The notes: a model not told the origin generated them from the sequence alone. 64,000 nt of DNA from Cyrtodaria siliqua (GCA_037043455.1 JAWPHD010011013.1:1-64000), one strand, 5' to 3'. Numbered from the stretch's first letter, positions 1 to 12,027 are shown. Numbers and translations: made by a program.

Positions 1-696
1 ATAGGTATAATTCCCCTACAAAAATATATGTGTAGGCATATTTAGTGAGACCAAGATTTAATAGCAAAATCTAATAGAGATGAGTTGATCTCGCATTACT
101 GCAAAATCTAGTACGACCTGCCTCCTCAGTCAGAGAAAGTAAATACACGTTAATGAACGGCGAGATGATTTTTGATATGCACCGTCCTGCGACGGGATGC
201 ATACCATAAAGGTCCATGTGTAAAATAAAAGTAAATGAAGTAAAAAAAGAGCAAAAAAAAGGACACAATACGTCTAATGAATGAGATTAGACAAATGCGA
301 GAAAATTAATGAGATTCCAACACGTCAAACGATTATTCTTAACGTGGGATTCGAATTTGCAAATGCTATCAGTCGTGGATGCTGATTCCAGTATACCTCT
401 GTTTTATCTATCTCATATATTTAATGTCTTTTCTGCCTAAGATAAGCTGCATGCCAAGACGCCCTGAATGTCCAAGAACACAATAGCTATGTTGACTCTC
501 CATTGGTTTTGGTTGACTGATTTCTGCTTTAAGTAATGCTCAGCATTAATAACAGGCAAACGATGGTTTGAACTTGCAACCTCTTTTATAAAGGGTCATA
601 GGCATAGGAACAAGGTGGCCAGGACACGCCCTATATATTGACAGGTTTTGTGGAAGGCGGTTTAGGGGTGGCAAGGGCAGACGGTCAAAGTGGGTT

Positions 697-743
697 GTGT
701 GTGTGTGTGTGGGTGGGGGGGGGGGGGGGGGGGGTGGGGGGGG
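697..743. repeat. GT microsatellite plus poly-G tract
   Basis: A short (GT)n run passes directly into a G homopolymer of more than 25 bases broken by a few T. The reverse strand therefore reads as a polyproline ORF, which is an artefact of the tract. Homopolymers of this length are also prone to sequencing-length error. Confidence 0.9.
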
Positions 744-2503
744 ATACGTTTTACCATAGGCATATATATAGTTACTGGTAAGTTCAAGGTCACATGTCAA
801 GGTGCTGTATTGTTGTGTTCATTCCAATAAGGTAATTTCAAATAATGAGATAAAACTGTATGTGTTTATATATCATGCAATACTATAGGGTGTGAACAAG
901 CAAGATCGATGTTGGGTCTAAATGTTAAGGTCAGTTTCTGGTCCAGTTTCATTTTATCCAGAGCCAGTGTGTGTTGGTGTTGAGCTCGTACTGAGACAGT
1001 GTCTTATTCGTATTAGCGAGACGCGACGCGCAAGCGAGCCTTAATATATTGTTCGTGAGTAGCAAATACTATGGGGAGAAAAACAGTGGCAAAAAAGTCC
1101 AAACACAGTCAACTCCTTTGTTCAGAGGAGGTCACTCCTATCGTCGTTCAAAACACAGCTTTCGCCATCTGACCCTGGTCACCTGCATTCGCTTTCGCTT
1201 GGACAGGTTAACAGACAAAGGGGTTAACGTGACGTCACAATGTTCTTCTGCAGTGACATCATAATCTAACGCGTCATTAGGTAAACACATGCGCAGTGTC
1301 TGTGGTAGATGGGTACAAATGGGAAGCAGTGATATTTGGTAATCAAGACATTATGACCTTTAAAGGAAGTATAACAGGATTGGTATTGTTTATGGAACTG
1401 TTCAAATATATTATATTTATGTAAACTAAAAGAATCATGAAACACAAATTAAGAATGAAAATAAATACGCCTTATATTTGCAGTCCAATTACCGATAGAA
1501 TTTTTTTTCAAACCTTCAATGTATGCGACAGAAAGCTTTATAAAACCTTGGCGGTATGCCCCTATTTCGTCAGACAGCGATTAGATCTACTCGTAATCAT
1601 TATGTTAATAACTATTCAAATAGAATATCTTTTTTATATTCAAAACAAATTAATTACAGTGTAAAGTCACCTCCGTTGACACCCCACATTTACAACTGCA
1701 AAAGATTTACCGACACTCCTTTCAAAATGTTGACTATGCCATTCGTAATCAGTGATGCATTAGGTTTATCCGGTTTTAAATTCAATCGATCGACCTTAAT
1801 TATGCGACATAGTTTATTAAATGTTCCATTGAATAATCATTCTGAAATGTAAAAAAAAAAACGACCGGTTTATTAAACATCTTACAATAATTCTGGTCGT
1901 AAATCAAATTCAAAATCGTCTACTTGTGTCCACAAAAACATTGAATGCAGACAATTATGTGTGCTCGTAGTGTATTACATGTATAAGAAAATGTATTTAA
2001 ATTGCGTTTATTTGTAAAGTGTAATTCATAGTAAAAGCAATTAAGAAATATAAAAGAAAACAAGTGTTACTGAAACGAGATTATATCTGTTATCACTAAC
2101 TTGCCGCATTTTCTTTAATGTGGGGTGTACTTTTCCACAAGAGCAAAGTTTAAAGCGAGGATGGAAGTGGGTGTTGGGGTGGGAGGGTAGGGGGTGCATA
2201 ACAGTATATATACACATTTGGCAACAGGATGTACTAAAAAATGCACATATTTGGATATAGGTAAATACAAAATTGTCGTGGATGCAAGCCCCCGGATCCG
2301 CCTAGTAACATACTTTCACTTTTGGAGCCTGCACATTCAATTAACGTAGCTACGCCATTGGTTGTAAATTTTAATTGTTAGTTATTGCGCTGTATTATAA
2401 GAAACGGTTAATGTTCCATCTATATCTATGAACCGTTATTTCACGGTTTAAACTGGTCATTTTATAAATGTTTATATTTTTTTTAAAAAAGGTAGCCCCA
2501 CAG

Positions 2504-2522
2504 CCTGATGTACCCCCTTTAA
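2504..2522. mobile_element. Solo end of a TTAA-type MITE
   Basis: The sequence cctgatgtaccccct followed by TTAA matches the right terminus of the complete MITE at 24488-24834. No partner terminus was found upstream, so this is a truncated copy or only a terminal relic. Confidence 0.45.
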
Positions 2523-3107
2523 TAAGTGACCAAAATGTAAAATACTAAAAAAATAAAATAAAAAAACTATTTTATTATCGCTGAAAACAAAAACATAATT
2601 AATACAATTCAATTTTATAAAATAAGGCACAACTTATATAATTTTAATCACTCTGGATGGCGCGAATGACTATGTCCGTAACCCCTTATGCAAAATGCAG
2701 AAACGATGAAGCAAACCCTGGCTGCATCAGTCTAGTGGCATTGGAAACAAGAACACTGCCGGGACATATAGGTTAAACTTTTTCAATGAGTAATATTTAT
2801 AAAAGACTGAGCCAGAGAGTTCTGGGCCTTTATCAGATGTATTCTTGTATCATGCTGAAGATGTGTTCACAGTTTTATTGTTGTAGACCTTAAATACTTT
2901 AATCATTTGTCAGATAAATGTTAACAGACAGACGGACGGACAACGTCATGTCCTTACGGGCGTATAAAAAGCGAGTTTGCTATCAACTGCCCTATCCAGA
3001 CATATCGAAATATTTTTAAACCTACCGGTCCGCATACTAGCATGAACCAGAACTACTTGTTAGGGTGTGCACACAACAAATATTGGGTCTAAATGTTCAG
3101 GTCAATG

Positions 3108-3178
3108 TCTGTTTGTTTGTTTGTTTGTTTGTTTTGTTCGTTCGTTCGTTCGTTCGTTCGTTCGTTCGTTTGTTTGTA
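3108..3178. repeat. (GTTT)n and (GTTC)n tetranucleotide microsatellite
   Basis: A run of gttt units changes into ttcg/gttc units and back to gttt. The plus-strand ORF across it (CLFVCLF then RSFVRSFV) is produced by the repeat. It follows the dispersed repeat block shared with 891-960. Confidence 0.9.
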
Positions 3179-3522
3179 TGGTATTTTACGTCATTTTCAA
3201 CAAATGTAAATGTCATAAGTTTGAACAAGTTTTAAGTTTTGAACAAGTTTATTATCAAAATTCCATTAGGCAAATAGCCCATGAGGATATACATTTTGTT
3301 TTACAACACATGACTGACAGTCAAAATATACAATATTCACAACTAATTAATTTTACAAATGCACTATTTGTTATGATAACATCATATATATATTTTTTAA
3401 TAATAATTCCTTTCATTTGTGTGGAGAAGGCTTTTAGCCATTACAGTTGTACACAATATACAGGTCAGATTTGCTTAATTTAAACATGTAGCTACTACCA
3501 ACAGACAAGTTTGTGAATTAAT

Positions 3523-5595
3523 TCAATTATTTGCAAACAAACATTCATTTCGTTTATTAAAAGATTTGTAAACAAAAATAGCCACGTTTCTAATTTCTTT
3601 TTGACATTCTGAGTTAATTAACAAAATAAGTTTCTGCATATTTGGCCTATCCCAATAATATTTTTTGATATATTGTTTTCTGAACTCCGAGTATATAGGA
3701 CATTCTAACATAAAATGAAACTCGTCTTCTAGGATATTACAAAATTTACATTTTCTCTCATTTACCGGAATTCTATTAGGTTTATTCCAACGTCCTGCTT
3801 CTATTTCTAGTCTGTGCGAGGATACTCTTAATTTTGTCATGGCAATTCTAAATTTTGATATATTACAAATATTAAGATAAGGTTGAAACTTGAAAACACA
3901 TATACAGTTATAAAAGCGTGCTCTACTTGAATCAGCTAGTCTACTATTCCAAGTTTGGCTAAAGTTGTCATGTAATCTCTGTTTAACAACATATAGAAAC
4001 AATTTAGGATTACCCACCGTTTGGGCTAACCACGCATCATTGAAACCCATAATGCCTAATATATCTCTAATTAAAGATGCCCAATTTTTTATGTTGGGTT
4101 GAGCATTTATATCATTTAACATCGAAACATATATTTGTTTTACATATTTATTTTCATTACTTTGTAATATCTTAACCCAGTATTTTATAATATTAAAATG
4201 ACGATGACATAACATAGACTTTCTACCTAGTTCTCCATATATAAAATCGTTTTGTGTTGACTTCTTTACTCCCAATAACCTTTTACAAAATTGCATATGT
4301 ACTCTTTCAATGGCATTCGCCTGTAGAAACCCCCAAACTTCAGATCCATAGTTCAAAATGGGTGTAATCAGCTTATCAAACAAATCTAGCCTATGTTCAA
4401 CCGATAACGCCGTAAATTTGTAAAGACATTTATTCATTTTAAAAATTGCTTTCAAAGCTTGGCCTGCAAGTGTTGCCTGAGCATCAGAAAAAGAGCCACC
4501 AGTTGTAAATACAATACCTAGATAACTAAAACTGTTTACTATATCTAATGCATTTTCTTTATAATAAAAGATTTGACCTCTCGGTAATGAACCACCTTTT
4601 TTGAATACCATTATCTTTGTTTTTGAACCATTAACAACAAGTTTCCATCTATCACAGTATTCTGAAAGTAAGTTTAAGCTATTTTGTAACTCTTCACTAC
4701 TATTTGCAAAAATAACAATATCATCAGCATATAATATAAGAAATACTTTAAACATGTTAACATCAATACCTTCAATACCATTATTCATAAATGTTTCTTC
4801 AATATCATTCAAAAACATTGAGAATAGGAAAGGAGACAAACATTCACCTTGTCTAACCCCTAGCATACAACTGTACTCTTCACTCAACAAATTACAATAC
4901 TTAACTCTTGATTTCACAGATTGGTACATAGAATGAATAATATTAAACATTTTACCCCGAATTCCCAGTTTAATCATTTTAAACCATAGGTTTTCTCGAA
5001 CTACATAATCAAAAGCTTTTGTAAAATCAACAAACGCACAATAAAGTGTTTTACCTGTATTTATAAAATGAGAGATTAATCCATGCAAGACAAACACATT
5101 ATCCACTGTACCCATATTTGACCTAAAACCAGCTTGCGCTTCAATGTATACACCATAATTTTCAGCCCAGCTTGTGAGTCTGTTATTCAAAATTCTTGAA
5201 AACAATTTACCCAAAGTACTTAATAAGGTAATACCACGATAATTGTCTACATTGTTAATGCTTCCCTTTTTGTGTAAAGGTATAACATGACCCTTTGACC
5301 AGCTGTCAGGAAAATATCCTAATTCGAATATTTTATTGAACAATTCACGTAATACCGGAGATAAAATATGCTTACCATGTATAAAAAAATCGTTTAAAAA
5401 TAGGTCCGGTCCTCCTGATCGGTTTGACTTAAGTTGGTTTATTCCTTTAATAATTTCTTGTTCAGTAATCTCAATATTTAATTCATTAAATATAATGTTA
5501 AATTCATCATTTTCATATCTATCAATAAAATATAATACATCTTCATCAGGTGTAAAGAATTGACTCTCTGGGTTATTAACAGCTTTAAAATACAT
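3523..5595 (-). CDS. LINE reverse transcriptase (partial ORF2)
   Basis: This is the 690-aa C-terminal part of a LINE ORF2 polyprotein, which would copy element RNA into DNA at a nicked target. The RT fingers and palm start near residue 50. Motif A is VDFTKAFD (189-196, with D190), GVRQGECLSP lies at 246-255, and the catalytic YADD is at 289-292, followed by a thumb motif around KTKIMVFKK. A CX2CX7HX4C zinc motif lies at about residues 616-632, typical of CR1/Jockey/L2-like LINE tails. The ATG at 5595 is internal to the original protein, because the N-terminal endonuclease is absent. The ORF is retained from the element and is not a host gene. Whether it is ever expressed is unknown. Confidence 0.85.
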   Translation of the reverse strand: MYFKAVNNPESQFFTPDEDVLYFIDRYENDEFNIIFNELNIEITEQEIIKGINQLKSNRSGGPDLFLNDFFIHGKHILSPVLRELFNKIFELGYFPDSWSKGHVIPLHKKGSINNVDNYRGITLLSTLGKLFSRILNNRLTSWAENYGVYIEAQAGFRSNMGTVDNVFVLHGLISHFINTGKTLYCAFVDFTKAFDYVVRENLWFKMIKLGIRGKMFNIIHSMYQSVKSRVKYCNLLSEEYSCMLGVRQGECLSPFLFSMFLNDIEETFMNNGIEGIDVNMFKVFLILYADDIVIFANSSEELQNSLNLLSEYCDRWKLVVNGSKTKIMVFKKGGSLPRGQIFYYKENALDIVNSFSYLGIVFTTGGSFSDAQATLAGQALKAIFKMNKCLYKFTALSVEHRLDLFDKLITPILNYGSEVWGFLQANAIERVHMQFCKRLLGVKKSTQNDFIYGELGRKSMLCHRHFNIIKYWVKILQSNENKYVKQIYVSMLNDINAQPNIKNWASLIRDILGIMGFNDAWLAQTVGNPKLFLYVVKQRLHDNFSQTWNSRLADSSRARFYNCICVFKFQPYLNICNISKFRIAMTKLRVSSHRLEIEAGRWNKPNRIPVNERKCKFCNILEDEFHFMLECPIYSEFRKQYIKKYYWDRPNMQKLILLINSECQKEIRNVAIFVYKSFNKRNECLFANN

Positions 5596-5660
5596 GTTGG
5601 TGTCTGATCCATAATTTATTTTCCTTTGAAGTCCGGTGTATGAGGCCGTGCCTTTTTCAT
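3523..5660 (-). mobile_element. 5'-truncated non-LTR retrotransposon (LINE), open RT ORF
   Basis: The minus strand carries a LINE whose surviving coding part is one long uninterrupted ORF (3523-5595, 690 aa; the frame stays open to about 5660). Reverse transcriptase and a C-terminal zinc motif are present. The apurinic endonuclease and any ORF1 are missing, as expected after incomplete target-primed reverse transcription. No clear poly-A or simple-repeat tail was seen just beyond 3523, and no target-site duplication was found. The lack of stops over 2 kb indicates a fairly young insertion. Confidence 0.85.
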
Positions 5661-6565
5661 ATTATTTTATTATTTACACCACTATTGATCAACTGATTTT
5701 TTAAGTCACCCTACCCTAGAAAAATGGAATGTTCCGCCGTCGCCATTTTGGTTTTCGTCTGTCAAAAATATGTACATGTAAACAGTGGGGTCAAAATGAT
5801 GTTTTAGCTTTGCAAAGCTTAGAGGATGGCTACGCGAAGATTGCAAACAGATTCAGGAGCGTCCGTTTTCATTCTTTTCAATCATATCAGGTATAAAAAC
5901 ATATAGAAAGTAATAAAAATATATATCGATTCATATTCGACGTCTATGCACCTTCAAATGCACAGTAGGCATGACATTTCCCATCAATAATGACTCCGTC
6001 ATGGATCGAATCCACGCAGTGCGAGGTATTTATCTTTATAGCCAATACCATATCCACTGAGGTACAATGGTCGCTCATTTTAAAGGGACAAACGGCAATC
6101 TTGAAGTGTTTGAAATGGGTGTTTCGATTTATATATCCAGGATCATCTTTACTGGTTACATTTAAATAGATCAAATTTTAAGTATTCACTATTTCGTCTT
6201 ATTATACACTCACACTTACCCTACTGTCATCCCCATAAAACGAACAGTGAAAATAAAGAAATCCCCGCCATGAACTATTCTCTATCCAACAATAAAACAA
6301 CAATAAAACAGCAATACAATATCATTAAAGCCCCTGTGTCCTTTTTGCCACTGCCCTTTCCAGGGCGGTAGTCCTGTTGACAACCATTATTTATTATAAT
6401 TACTGTAATATATACTATAGTATAGTATTAATAGAATATAATAGCCATATAAATGTATCTAATGTAAATGTGTGCTCTCCAGACAAACACAATTAATCCA
6501 AACGCCATGCTATATAACAATATAACCGTTAGCCACACGTGTTGATGTATGCGTTGCTTGTTTGT
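5661..6565. other. Intergenic with repeat fragments
   Basis: No gene is recognised. At 6080-6105 there is a terminus (TTAA, agggacaaacggcaatcttga) matching the MITE family of 8874-9189, but no second end. The block around 6207-6380 resembles 46700-46860 (taccctactgtcatcc..., aaacgaa..., ttgccactg), so these are copies of one unnamed dispersed repeat. Confidence 0.5.
6080..6105. mobile_element. Solo terminus of the agggacacatggcaatcttga MITE family
   Basis: TTAA is followed by agggacaaacggcaatcttga, nearly identical to the left termini of the elements at 8874, 27828 and 38703. The opposite end was not found, so this copy is truncated. Confidence 0.5.
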
Positions 6566-6570
6566 TATTT

Positions 6571-6884
6571 CAGGGCTTTTTTACCTTATATAACAGAGGC
6601 CTGTAAAGGGCCTCTTCCCAACAGAAAATTGGACTGTTTTTTCCCAACTGTGGCAGAAATATTTCCCAATCGGAAAACAGAATTTGAGAAAAAGCATGAA
6701 TTCTGCAGTGTGTTTTTGGCTGCTAAATAAATTCCGACTTGGAAAAGTTAATAATTATGGTTAATAATGGATGACAATATAAATAAAGTATATTAATGTC
6801 ATATTTACTTAATTTATGAAACCTTGTATTTTTCCAAAATGGACAGGCCTGGGCCTCTTCCCAATTTTGTGGAGAAAAGCCCTG
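6571..6884. mobile_element. Short hAT-like non-autonomous element (314 bp)
   Basis: The ends read CAGGGCTTTT and AAAAGCCCTG, flanked by the 5-bp direct repeat tattt (6566-6570 and 6885-6889). CAGGG-type termini are characteristic of hAT elements, and a 5-bp duplication fits the hAT5 group. The interior has no ORF of note. A subterminal inverted pair (aggcctg..gggcctcttccc) supports the boundaries. Confidence 0.65.
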
Positions 6885-7114
6885 TATTTACAATACAGAT
6901 GGAGGTTTTATCCCTGCTTTCAAGTAAATAAACTATAGATGGCGCAATCGGTTAAATGGCAGTGCAAAATGTTGAATATAACTTTGATTTTGACTGCGAA
7001 TTCGTTTTGGTGGGAATCCGACGCGCATCACGCTGATATGACGTAACCAGTATGGTGACCTTCGATATATATTCGAGTAATGCTGCGAGCAGTGTACGAG
7101 GTTACTCTGGAATC

Positions 7115-8807
7115 TGGTATAGCCAGAGTTTTTCAAATGCAAAATGGTTAATTAAATCATCCTACCAAAAGTTGAAAGATATATTTATTCAAAACTGGCA
7201 TTCAGAAATAGATAGAACATCTAACACCAATATTTATAAATTATTTAAAACAGAATTTAAACAAAGCATCTATATTAAAATGTTACCAACCTATTACTGT
7301 AAACTACTCATCAGGTTTCTAACGAGAAATCATAAGCTACCAATCGAAGTTGGCCGTTGGAGATCCATCCCGAATAACGAAAGAAAGTGCCCTCATTGTA
7401 ATGATATTGGTGATGAGTTTCACTACCTATTAAAATGCTCAAAATTTGAAGATATTAGAAAAAAATATATCCAAAGGTACTATTATACAAGGCCAAATAT
7501 GTTAAAATTTCAACAGTTACTCTCAACTGAAAATGTACAGGAACTTAAAAGGCTAAGCTACTTTATAGAGCAAATAGTTAAAACTATACATATGGCTTAA
7601 AATATTATTAAGAACAATAATAATAATGAATACATAAATTAAATAATAATAATAACTTTTTTCTTTTTCTGTTTCTAGTATGGTTACCATTATTATACTA
7701 GAATGAAACTCAATCTTAAAGCTTTACTACCTGAACTGTCCTTTACGAGTTCTTATTTTTCGTTTCGGTAAGACTAATACTTATTGGAAGTCATAAAGGT
7801 TATGGCTAACAAACAAATGTAAATATGTTGATGTAAATATTTGTGTAGAATGTAAAGCATAATATTTGTAAGAAGTATGAGAGTTGGATGCAAGCCTATA
7901 TTGTACCATTCAGTATGTAGTGGTTGTTTATTTTGTTACACATGTACACAACAAATACTGTCCTTCAAATGTAAATGGTGTTACTTTTGACTGTCCTTGA
8001 CGAAAACTATTTTCTTAAAAATAAGACGCTATCCGAATAAAGTTTCAGCGACATAAACTTTTTAAGCTATTACCAAAAAAATGGTCTTCTAAATCAAGAT
8101 TCAATTCAATTATTATTTAACTGTTAAATTTTGAAATATGACTACTCTATTTATAAATTGTTTGTCCATTGTTATATTTAGAAGAAGCAAGTATACGGTA
8201 TACCTACAGTTAATAGCCTTAATACACAACAAACCAAATTTCCAATAATTGTCTAAAAATAGAAAATATACATGTCAGACAATCAAGTACACTAAAAATT
8301 GTAAACTACAACTAAATGTATATTGTCATCATACATGCTTATTTTAATAGAGACCGGGACTAGAGATAGCACCCTTTACTTACGCATAAACTACTTTATC
8401 TTAATTCATAAACGTTCTATAAAAGATTAAATAGGTTCGATTTCTGTAAACAACACGTTTCACGTCCATATTGGAAAATGTATTGTACTTACTCATTATT
8501 CAATACATTCGTCCTTTTATGTTTCGTCCTAAATGAACATTTAATAAAAAATAATAATAATGATATGCGGTATTTATATTACATTCTCATTTTAATTTAT
8601 TATTCAATGCAACCTAATTAACAAATTGATATTAGCTGTTTAAATAGTGGTCTCCTGCAAAACGTGTGTGATCGTTGTTTGTGTATGCTTATGTATGATT
8701 TGCCATTTGTGACTATTTGAAAACTACTTGTTGTAAATTGTATATACTTATGCATTTCACCTGTGTGAAACTGAGTAATTAATAAATAAAGATGAATTGA
8801 ATTGAGA
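7115..8807 (+). mobile_element. 5'-truncated LINE, 3' part of ORF plus 3' UTR and tail
   Basis: The C-terminus of a LINE ORF (about 7130-7600) is followed by about 1.2 kb of AT-rich 3' UTR. It ends at about 8780-8807 in aataaataaagatgaattg plus short TTGAA iterations, the tail style of many CR1/L2-like LINEs. The left end near 7115-7130 is where similarity to the LINE at 3523-5595 begins. No target-site duplication was identified. Confidence 0.6.
7130..7600 (+). pseudogene. LINE ORF2 C-terminal fragment
   Basis: The ORF that opens at 7052 reads into the C-terminal region of a LINE ORF2. From about residue 27 it aligns by eye with the tail of the 690-aa LINE protein at 3523-5595: GRW, then ERKCPHCNDIGDEFHYLLKC (a CX2CX7HX4C zinc motif), then a YIQRYYYTRPNML segment matching YIKKYYWDRPNMQ. 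The reverse transcriptase is absent. The first 25 or so residues come from flanking DNA, so the ATG at 7052 is not biological. It is a second copy of a related but distinct LINE, in the opposite orientation. Confidence 0.75.
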
Positions 8808-8873
8808 AGTTGCGAATGACATTTAATATGTGCTCCTTAATAGTTTAATGACGTCGCTTATGTCGTTATTTAA

Positions 8874-9189
8874 AGGGCCACATGACAATCTTGATTTGTT
8901 TGAAATTCGCGGCGTTTCGTGTTTTTTTTCAATATAACTTCATATTTGTAATAATTAATATTAATTATTAGAATAGTTCAAAGCAAATTGTTTTTACATG
9001 TTAATTACTTTTGATAATAATGCACCGATAATGTGTCTTTAAAACATATAAAATAATGAAAAAAATTGAAATCTCAATTGCTTATTTAATTATAGGCAAA
9101 CAGTTTTCAAGTCAAACTGAGACAGCTTTAATAAATCGAGGTGCAACTTTTAAATGTCTGAATAAAACTCAAGATTGCCGTGTGTCCCG
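8874..9189. mobile_element. TTAA-flanked MITE, family 1 (316 bp)
   Basis: The left end agggccacatgacaatcttg and right end caagattgccgtgtgtcccg are imperfect inverted repeats. TTAA lies directly outside both (8870-8873 and 9190-9193). TTAA target sites are used by Kolobok and piggyBac transposons. The interior is AT-rich and non-coding. Related full copies are at 27828-28134 and 38703-39015. Confidence 0.7.
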
Positions 9190-9607
9190 TTAAACCCAGA
9201 TTGTTTTTATCAAATATATTTCTCAGATTTAACCTGTAAATATCCAAAACTGGAAACATATAATCCCAACCTAACAACATCATCCTAAGATACTCACGTT
9301 TTTTTTTCTTTAAACGGTTGTGTATTTATATAGACTATAGTATAAGCTTTAAGTAAGTGGTGGTACGGTGAAGTATAATATATTACAGATATACATATGG
9401 TAATAGGCAAGTCATATCATTTAAAAATGGTTACTATTACCCGTAAGCTGAATCAGCTTAAGAAAGTATGCATAATAGACCTGTATACTCAAAGGACTTA
9501 CATTCCTTAGGTGTAAAGTAATGCTCCCTTGAACACTTTGTGCTTATAACCCTAGTTAGAGTAACATGAGCCAGCAGCCCGTTTCAGATCAACATGATTT
9601 GACGGAG

Positions 9608-10208
9608 AGTTAATTGTAGGGAAATTGAAATTGAAAGTAAAGGCTATGACCTAAAACTAAAATACGTTGAACGTATTTAAAAGTAGGAGTTACGAAAAAT
9701 AGATGTTTTATGGTCAGCTAATGTAGCGTGTGCTTTTACCAATTAAAATTCAGTGCAGGTGTTTATATTTTTTAAGATGATCGATAAAAACATCATCCGT
9801 AAACGTGGTGTTGTATATGTGTATATTATTTTAGCATATGCGTATATGTTAAGTAAAAATAAAGTACATATACAGTAAATTTTAGAATGTTTAGGTTTTA
9901 AGCAGCATGACTAAATTAAATTTAATGATAACTACTTGTTTCCTTGTCTATAAAAGTTACGTCTACTCAAGCAAATTAAAAAATGTCTCCCAAACTATGA
10001 TGTTTTTATCGATCATCTTAAAAAATATAAACACCTGCACCGATTTTTAATTGGTAAAAGCACACGCTACATCAGCTGACCATAAAACATCTATTTTTCG
10101 TAGCTCCTACTTTTAAATACGTTCAACGTATTTTAGTTTTAGGTCATAGCTAAATGTACCTTTACTTTCAATTTCACTTAAAACTAGCTACAATGCACAG
10201 CTCCCTAA
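9608..10208. repeat. Long inverted repeat / foldback element (about 600 bp)
   Basis: The segment at about 9615-9805 is repeated in reverse complement at about 10000-10200. Matching words include gaaattgaaagtaaagg with cctttactttcaatttc, and acaccttcag-free blocks such as tttatcgatcatcttaaaa in the right arm. The spacer of about 195 bp has no ORF. Exact ends and target duplication could not be fixed. Confidence 0.75.
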
Positions 10209-10219
10209 CAAATAAACCC

Positions 10220-10460
10220 CTAAATAATACTAATAAGGGTGATCCTTTGGAAGCAACAAATACAACCAAAAGAACTCGGTAGCAACAGTTCTCACGTCCC
10301 TTGTGCCGGCTTAAGCGGTATTCTACTTCTAACCACCTAGATCTCAAAGAACTAGTAAACAGAACACTACTGATTCGTAGTACGAGTCATCGAGTCATCC
10401 TTTGGAAGCAACAAACACAACCAAGAGAATAATGTAGAAGACTCGGTTTTATTGTGTCTG
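10220..10460. repeat. Direct repeat pair (tcctttggaagcaacaaa)
   Basis: tcctttggaagcaacaaa...acaacca...aga occurs at about 10242 and again at about 10397, roughly 155 bp apart. The flanks are non-coding. Confidence 0.6.
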
Positions 10461-10585
10461 TTCATGAGAGGTTACGTAAAAAGAGACACCTCTCACACCC
10501 CTAGCTACTATATGTACCTGCATATATGTGATGTGCCTGTTTTAATGCTCGTATAACTATTCAAAATAAATATGACACTTTTGAC

Positions 10586-11586
10586 CACAGATACCGGTTT
10601 AAAAAAAAATCAAAAAAATCTTATATTCTATTAAATACTGAAGGTCAGCATCGAGGAAATCCCAAAATATAGTCATGCATCTCAAAACAACAGCTGCAGT
10701 GTTAGTTTTTGAAGTCCCATAGAGCTGGCATATGCGGCAATCAACTCCGGAATAAATTATCTTTCCAATAACATACACTTTCATATGTCCACACCACATA
10801 AGAAAAGCTCTGGTGCTCGAAAAACACAGAAAACGTACCTGTTTTTAAAAATCGACTCTAAGCCAGTCCGTATTATTCGACTATACTGACCCCCGTGGAC
10901 CGCCGTTTAGCCTTTGTAGAAGCTCCCGCGGACACAACAACTCATCGGCACTATTCCTTACGCACAATATGTCTTTATCCGTGAAATAAATAATGTCCAC
11001 GTACCTTTCCGACGATCACAAGTACACGTTTACAACGTTTTCAAAAATCTCAGTATCCCACGACGCCATTTGTATTGAGAATGCCGGAAGTTGATAGCAA
11101 AGCCGCAGAAATATTTGTTAAATTATCCCATTGGATTAAATAAATTTGGTTTAAATATTGAACCAATGAAGTGGGAGCGATTTGAAAATGTAATGACGTC
11201 ATGGTTTACTGTCAACTTCCGGCATTTTCAATGCAAATGGCGTCATGGGATACTGAGATGTTTACAAAGGCTACACTGCGGTCCACGGGGGTCTGTATAG
11301 AATAATACGGACTGGCTTAGAGTCGATTTTTAAAAACAGGTACGTTTTCTGTGTTTTTCGAGCACCAGAGCTTTTCTTATGTGGTGTGGACATATGAAAG
11401 TGTATGTTATTGGAAAGTTAATTCATTCCGGAGTTGATTGCAGCATATGCCAGCTCTGTGGGACTTCAAAAACTAACACTGCAGCTGTTGTTTTGAGATG
11501 CATGCCTATATTTTGGTATTTCCTCGATGCTGACCTTCAGTATTTAATAGATGTAAGACTCTCTTTTTTTTAAACCGGTATCTGTG
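10586..11586. mobile_element. Foldback element with long TIRs (1.0 kb)
   Basis: The ends CACAGATACCGG and CCGGTATCTGTG open long inverted arms covering about 10586-11080 and 11210-11586, with a central unit around 11080-11210. The flanks cttttgac (10578-10585) and cttttgag (11587-11594) form an 8-bp target duplication with one mismatch. Mirror-image ORFs in both arms (MWCGHMKVYVIGK) are the same sequence read from each arm, so they are not two genes. Long TIRs with an 8-9 bp duplication suggest a Mutator-like origin, but no transposase is present. Confidence 0.75.
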
Positions 11587-11683
11587 CTTTTGAGCGCCTG
11601 CTAATTACCGCTCAAATCGCATGTTCTCGGTCTCAATGTAACATTTTACCGCCTGCGTGATTCTGATTCGTACCTGTGACCTC

Positions 11684-11850
11684 GAATTCAAAGTAAGAAA
11701 GTGTCGATTTTTACGGATGTCCGGAGGTTTATAGAACTGGTTCTACCCAAGAATAAGTGGGCGGTCTGCCTCCACTACTAATTGGCCGTCATAAATAGCC
11801 TACAATGTGCTGGAAAATAACGTTATTTACCAAACAAACTAACAGGTATG
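11684..11850 (+). mobile_element. SINE-like dispersed repeat, family B copy 1
   Basis: It shares an ordered series of words with 40717-40860 and 61560-61710: aagtgtcgat, ggttctaccc, ggtctgcctccac, a short variable piece, atagcct, then tgtgctgaaaat. Three copies in one window show a dispersed family. The size and absence of an ORF suit a SINE body. The polymerase III head was not identified. Confidence 0.5.
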
Positions 11851-12027
11851 TACCTCTCGTGCCTGTCCCAGTATTTCTAGTCAAACCACATGACAGTGTG
11901 TCTCAGTCTCAATGTAACAAGTTGGAACACTTGTATCAATGATTACCTTTTTACCACTTCTCTTTCTTCATGAAACTGAGTTAATTCACTTTAACTGAAT
12001 TAGCTTATACTTATAAATACGAAAACC

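Larger units (their letters stand above)
1..3060. other. Intergenic, no gene recognised
   Basis: No conserved protein, splice-bounded exon or RNA gene is seen here. The stretch holds a GT-dinucleotide run followed by a long poly-G tract near 697-743, an A-run at 1851-1860 and a solo TTAA-type transposon end near 2504-2522. The block at 891-960 shares wording (tagggtgtg, then ttgggtctaaatgtt) with 3061-3105, so both belong to one dispersed repeat. Short ORFs here look like chance openings. Confidence 0.6.

Noticed and set aside
546..800. Polyproline protein on the minus strand
   Set aside because: It arises from a poly-G/GT microsatellite, with no supporting gene structure.
3067..3483. 138-aa ORF with CLFVCLFVC and RSFVRSFV
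   Set aside because: The N-terminal half is a tetranucleotide microsatellite and the rest is AT-rich chance ORF.
7052..7129. Start of a 182-aa host protein
   Set aside because: Only the part after about 7130 has LINE similarity; the first codons come from flanking DNA.
10599..11573. Two related small proteins starting MWCGHMKVYVIGK
   Set aside because: They are the same sequence read from the two arms of a foldback element.
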